64,000 nt of DNA, taken from an uncultured bacterium (lineage in GTDB: Bacteria; Bacillota; Clostridia; Oscillospirales; Ruminococcaceae). Within the stretch, counting starts at the first letter, position 1. Each line of letters opens with the position of its first letter. A program made the translations under genes and the position numbers. Shown piece after piece: positions 61,417 to 64,000 of this stretch. The notes below the pieces were generated by a model. That model worked only from the letters and a program-made list of their open reading frames with translations. It was not told the origin of the DNA and ran no database searches. The stretch lies in contig CAJMSD010000003.1 of assembly GCA_905215965.1 (NCBI GenBank), positions 161,355-225,354 on the forward strand. The letters run 5' to 3'.

Positions 61417-64000
61417 TCAATTGGATTTGTTTATTGGCAGCATTACAAGATATACTATGCTCTCAAGAATATATGTTGAATCTTCTCTGGTAACTTCACC
61501 GTCGCAATCAACATCTGCATTCAATAATGACTGTGCAGACAAATAATAATCCGGATTTGACAAATATTTATTAATTCTAATAACATCACCGAGGTTCACG
61601 ATTCCGTCACAATTTACATCTCCGTATAATATGCCATTATCTGATTCTTCGACAATGTATGGCAATGTGATAAAATTCATTATACTTAGTTTCAAATAAT
61701 GTACGTCCTTATCGTTAATAACACCATCAAGATTTACATCTGCATTCTTTATGCCTTCTTCAGTAATGCCGTCAGCGGAACCGTTAATATATTTTACAAG
61801 CACTACCGTATCCGCAATATTAACTTTACCGTCACAATTTACATCGCCACAAATTTCTGATAGAATTGTGGTAGTTGTCGTGGTCGTAGTTGATGACGTA
61901 GTGGTAGTTGTAGTAGTTGTAGTAGTTGTGGTAGTAGTTGTTATACTGCTTGTAGTCGTTGTTACATCGCCATTATTATCAGAAGAGGATTTACAAATTG
62001 TACACAGCTCAGTATCGGTACTGATTGCATCGCTCACAATGCGGCAGTACATTCCCTTGCCGAAATCTCCTATAAAAATATATTTACAATCATCGGGAGC
62101 AATATAATTAAACGCTACTCTTCCCGTTTCATCGGCAGCTTGCTGATCGATATAAAGAAGATTGTCCGCAGATAAGATGTCCTCAACATCAGTGTCGTTT
62201 ACAACAATCAGCAGATAGCTTGTATTTGGCACGGCTTCGGAATATTCGTATGTCTTTACGTTTTCGGAATCTGACATGATTTTATTCTTCGGCAGATTAT
62301 ATGTTGGCGCGGCATTATCGGTCACTGATTCTGTATTTTGTGAAATCATTTCACGTACGAGTGTAGCATCATCAGGATCAACCTTACCGTCTTCGTTTAC
62401 ATCAGCTGCGAGCAACTGCGCTTCATTAAGATCTTCTTCATCGCCAATGCTGATTTTAACATAATATTCTAATATCAATTCCGCGTCTTCCTCGGTAATA
62501 ATACCATCAAAATTTACGTCTCCAAGTATTATTTCTGTCGGCGTTGTGGTTGCAATTGGAATATAATTATAGTGAATTATGACATCGGTTATGTAAATTC
62601 TATTAAGATCAATTTCAAGTGCATTCCATTCTTCCTCTGTACCTGTATAATATACATCAGTTAGATTTGAGCAAGAATTAAACACTCTATCTCCGATACT
62701 TGTAACGCTGTTGGGAATGGTTACAGAGGTCAACCGGTCACAGTCATAAAACACTTCACTACCAATACTTGTAACGCTGTCGGGAATGGTTACAGAGGTC
62801 AAGTCGTCACAGCTATAAAACGCAGAATCACCAATACTTGTAACGCTGTCGGGAATGGTTAAAAAGGACAAGCCGCAACATTTATAGAATGCTTCACTAC
62901 CAATACTTGTAACGCTATCGGGAATGGTTACAAGGGCCAAGCCGTAACATTTATAGAATGTTTCTCTACCAATGCTTGTAACACCGTCGGGAATGGTTAT
63001 AGAGGTCAAGCCGTCACAGTTATAAAACGCAGAATCACAAATACTTGTAACACTGTCAGGGATAATAACATTGCCCGAACAGGTATAGCCGTCAATTAAA
63101 ATATTATTTACAATTACAAGCGGATTTTCTTTTCGCTTTGCATTAAGCCACGGCGTATAGCCAAATGCATTACCGCCAATACTTGTAACGCTATCGGGAA
63201 TAATTATTGATGTCAATCCTGGACAGTAGTAGAAAGCTTCATCACCAATACTTGTAACACCGTCAGGTATGGTTATGGAAGTTAAGCTTTTGCACCCTCT
63301 GAACGCATAGTCTCCGATAATTGTAACACCATTACCTATTGTTACAGAGGTCAAGCCGTCACAGTCATAAAACGCATAATCACCAATACTTGTAACGCTG
63401 TCAGGTATGGATATAGAAGTCAATCTATCACAGTCATAAAACGCATAATCGCCAATACTTGTAACGCCGTTGCCCATCGTTACAGAGGTCAAGCCATCAC
63501 AGTTATAAAACGCAGAATCACCAATACTTGTAACGCTGTCGGGAATAGTTACAGACGTTAAGCTATCGCACGCAAGGAATGCATAATCGCCAATACTTGT
63601 AACGCTATCGGGAATGGTTACAAGGGCCAAGCCGTAACATTTATAGAATGTTTCTCTACCAATACTTGTAACGCTGTCGGGTATGGTTATAGAGGTCAAG
63701 CCGTCACAGTAAGAAAACGCACCACAACCAATACTTGTAACACTGTCGGGAATGGTTACAGAGGTTAAGGCTCTGCAGTCCTCGAACGCCCCACCTCCAA
63801 TACTTGTAACACTGTTGCCTATTATTACAGATGTCAGGTGCTCACAGTATCTGAACGCATCATCGCCAATACTTATAACGCTGTCAGGTATGGATATAGA
63901 AGTCAATCTATCACAGTCATAAAACGCATAATCGCCAATACTTGTAACGCCGTTGCCCATCGTTACAGAGGTCAAGCCATCACAGTTATAAAACGCAGAA
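61417..64000 (-). CDS. Secreted LRR_5 protein with three dockerins, 5' end outside window
   Basis: The frame is open to the right edge in LRR_5 repeats, so the start lies beyond base 64000. In order are about 20 LRR_5 units (64000-62680) and a first dockerin (about 62530-62310, loops DVNFDGIITEED and DVNEDGKVDPDD). Next come a beta domain shared with the 13.2-17.7 kb protein, a poly-Thr linker, and two more dockerins in tandem at the C-terminus (DVNCDGKVNIAD/DVNLDGVINDKD and DVNCDGIVNLGD/DVDCDGEVTRED). Three dockerins would allow cross-linking of several cohesins. It is a candidate scaffold-binding adhesin with no catalytic domain seen. Confidence 0.85.
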   Translation of the reverse strand, partial: SAFYNCDGLTSVTMGNGVTSIGDYAFYDCDRLTSISIPDSVISIGDDAFRYCEHLTSVIIGNSVTSIGGGAFEDCRALTSVTIPDSVTSIGCGAFSYCDGLTSITIPDSVTSIGRETFYKCYGLALVTIPDSVTSIGDYAFLACDSLTSVTIPDSVTSIGDSAFYNCDGLTSVTMGNGVTSIGDYAFYDCDRLTSISIPDSVTSIGDYAFYDCDGLTSVTIGNGVTIIGDYAFRGCKSLTSITIPDGVTSIGDEAFYYCPGLTSIIIPDSVTSIGGNAFGYTPWLNAKRKENPLVIVNNILIDGYTCSGNVIIPDSVTSICDSAFYNCDGLTSITIPDGVTSIGRETFYKCYGLALVTIPDSVTSIGSEAFYKCCGLSFLTIPDSVTSIGDSAFYSCDDLTSVTIPDSVTSIGSEVFYDCDRLTSVTIPNSVTSIGDRVFNSCSNLTDVYYTGTEEEWNALEIDLNRIYITDVIIHYNYIPIATTTPTEIILGDVNFDGIITEEDAELILEYYVKISIGDEEDLNEAQLLAADVNEDGKVDPDDATLVREMISQNTESVTDNAAPTYNLPKNKIMSDSENVKTYEYSEAVPNTSYLLIVVNDTDVEDILSADNLLYIDQQAADETGRVAFNYIAPDDCKYIFIGDFGKGMYCRIVSDAISTDTELCTICKSSSDNNGDVTTTTSSITTTTTTTTTTTTTTTSSTTTTTTTTILSEICGDVNCDGKVNIADTVVLVKYINGSADGITEEGIKNADVNLDGVINDKDVHYLKLSIMNFITLPYIVEESDNGILYGDVNCDGIVNLGDVIRINKYLSNPDYYLSAQSLLNADVDCDGEVTREDSTYILESIVYLVMLPINKSN
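61860..61965 (-). repeat. Poly-Thr linker repeat
   Basis: A run of ACT/ACA/ACG codons interspersed with Ser, read on the - strand, forms the linker before the two C-terminal dockerins. Confidence 0.8.
62690..64000 (-). repeat. 69-bp tandem repeats with a 483-bp duplication
   Basis: LRR_5-coding units of 69 bases. Bases 63406-63517 recur without change at 63889-64000, a shift of 483 bases (seven units). A second pair of long matches lies at 62911 and 63601, a shift of 690 bases (ten units). Confidence 0.85.

Noticed and set aside
61751..62107. Val-rich + strand frame in the right-edge gene
   Set aside because: It is the antisense of the poly-Thr linker.
62690..64000. Regular 69-bp repeats considered as a CRISPR or other array
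   Set aside because: The repeats are coding, contiguous without unique spacers, and translate to LRR_5 units.

Overview
The window reads as chromosomal DNA of an anaerobic gut or rumen Firmicute close to Ruminococcus. The reasons are secreted proteins with type I dockerins, BspA-type leucine-rich repeats (LRR_5) and Thr-rich linkers, a bifunctional AdhE, two [FeFe]-hydrogenase proteins including a PAS-linked sensory form, consensus sigma-A promoters and strong AGGAGG ribosome binding sites. No rRNA, tRNA or CRISPR array was seen.

Positions 1-20.8 kb (+ strand) hold cell-surface genes: a dockerin protein entering from the left edge, a giant LRR_5 protein, alanine dehydrogenase, a Crp/Fnr regulator divergent from a ferredoxin/cupin pair, a large LRR_5 plus dockerin protein, and a lipase plus LRR_5 plus dockerin protein. 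Positions 20.8-28.5 kb (- strand) hold a four-gene NarX/NarL-type signalling operon whose sensor is split over two proteins, and a five-gene envelope operon ending in a secreted SGNH hydrolase with WG repeats. The lipase gene and the envelope operon, on opposite strands either side of the signalling operon, have nearly superimposable promoters with the same 18-bp inverted repeat exactly 22 bp upstream of TATAAT. This looks like the operator of the response regulator encoded between them.

Positions 30-39.4 kb (- strand) form a fermentation/hydrogen module: LysR regulator, adhE, a small kinase-like gene, a thioredoxin-like ferredoxin, sensory hydrogenase HydS, a SpoIIE-type phosphatase and hydrogenase HydA2. 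Repeated ATCCG boxes lie upstream of the adhE promoter. Positions 39.5-47.4 kb carry assorted accessory genes: a ribbon-helix-helix protein, a protein with an N-terminal IIGGADGPTS motif, a macro-domain/VWA pair with an RBS-hiding hairpin, an alcohol dehydrogenase/epimerase pair, a membrane protein, a VOC-VanZ gene chimera, a nitrilase-family hydrolase and a decayed gene. Positions 47.5-53.3 kb hold a 1588-residue fused RecQ-UvrD helicase and a partner gene.

Positions 53.3-61.3 kb (- strand) are the most unusual part. They hold four orphan polymorphic-toxin cassettes, each starting at or inside a Hint (intein-like) pretoxin domain with no secretion module in front. Three retain different C-terminal toxin tips followed by candidate immunity genes, one of them SUKH family. 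Two cassette borders carry a 38-bp near-perfect hairpin, and two Hint copies share 119 identical bases, so the array looks like a reservoir of toxin tips exchanged by recombination. Beside it is a decayed lactococcin-972-type ABC transporter locus. The right edge is a partial LRR_5 protein with three dockerin modules and a recent 483-bp internal duplication.
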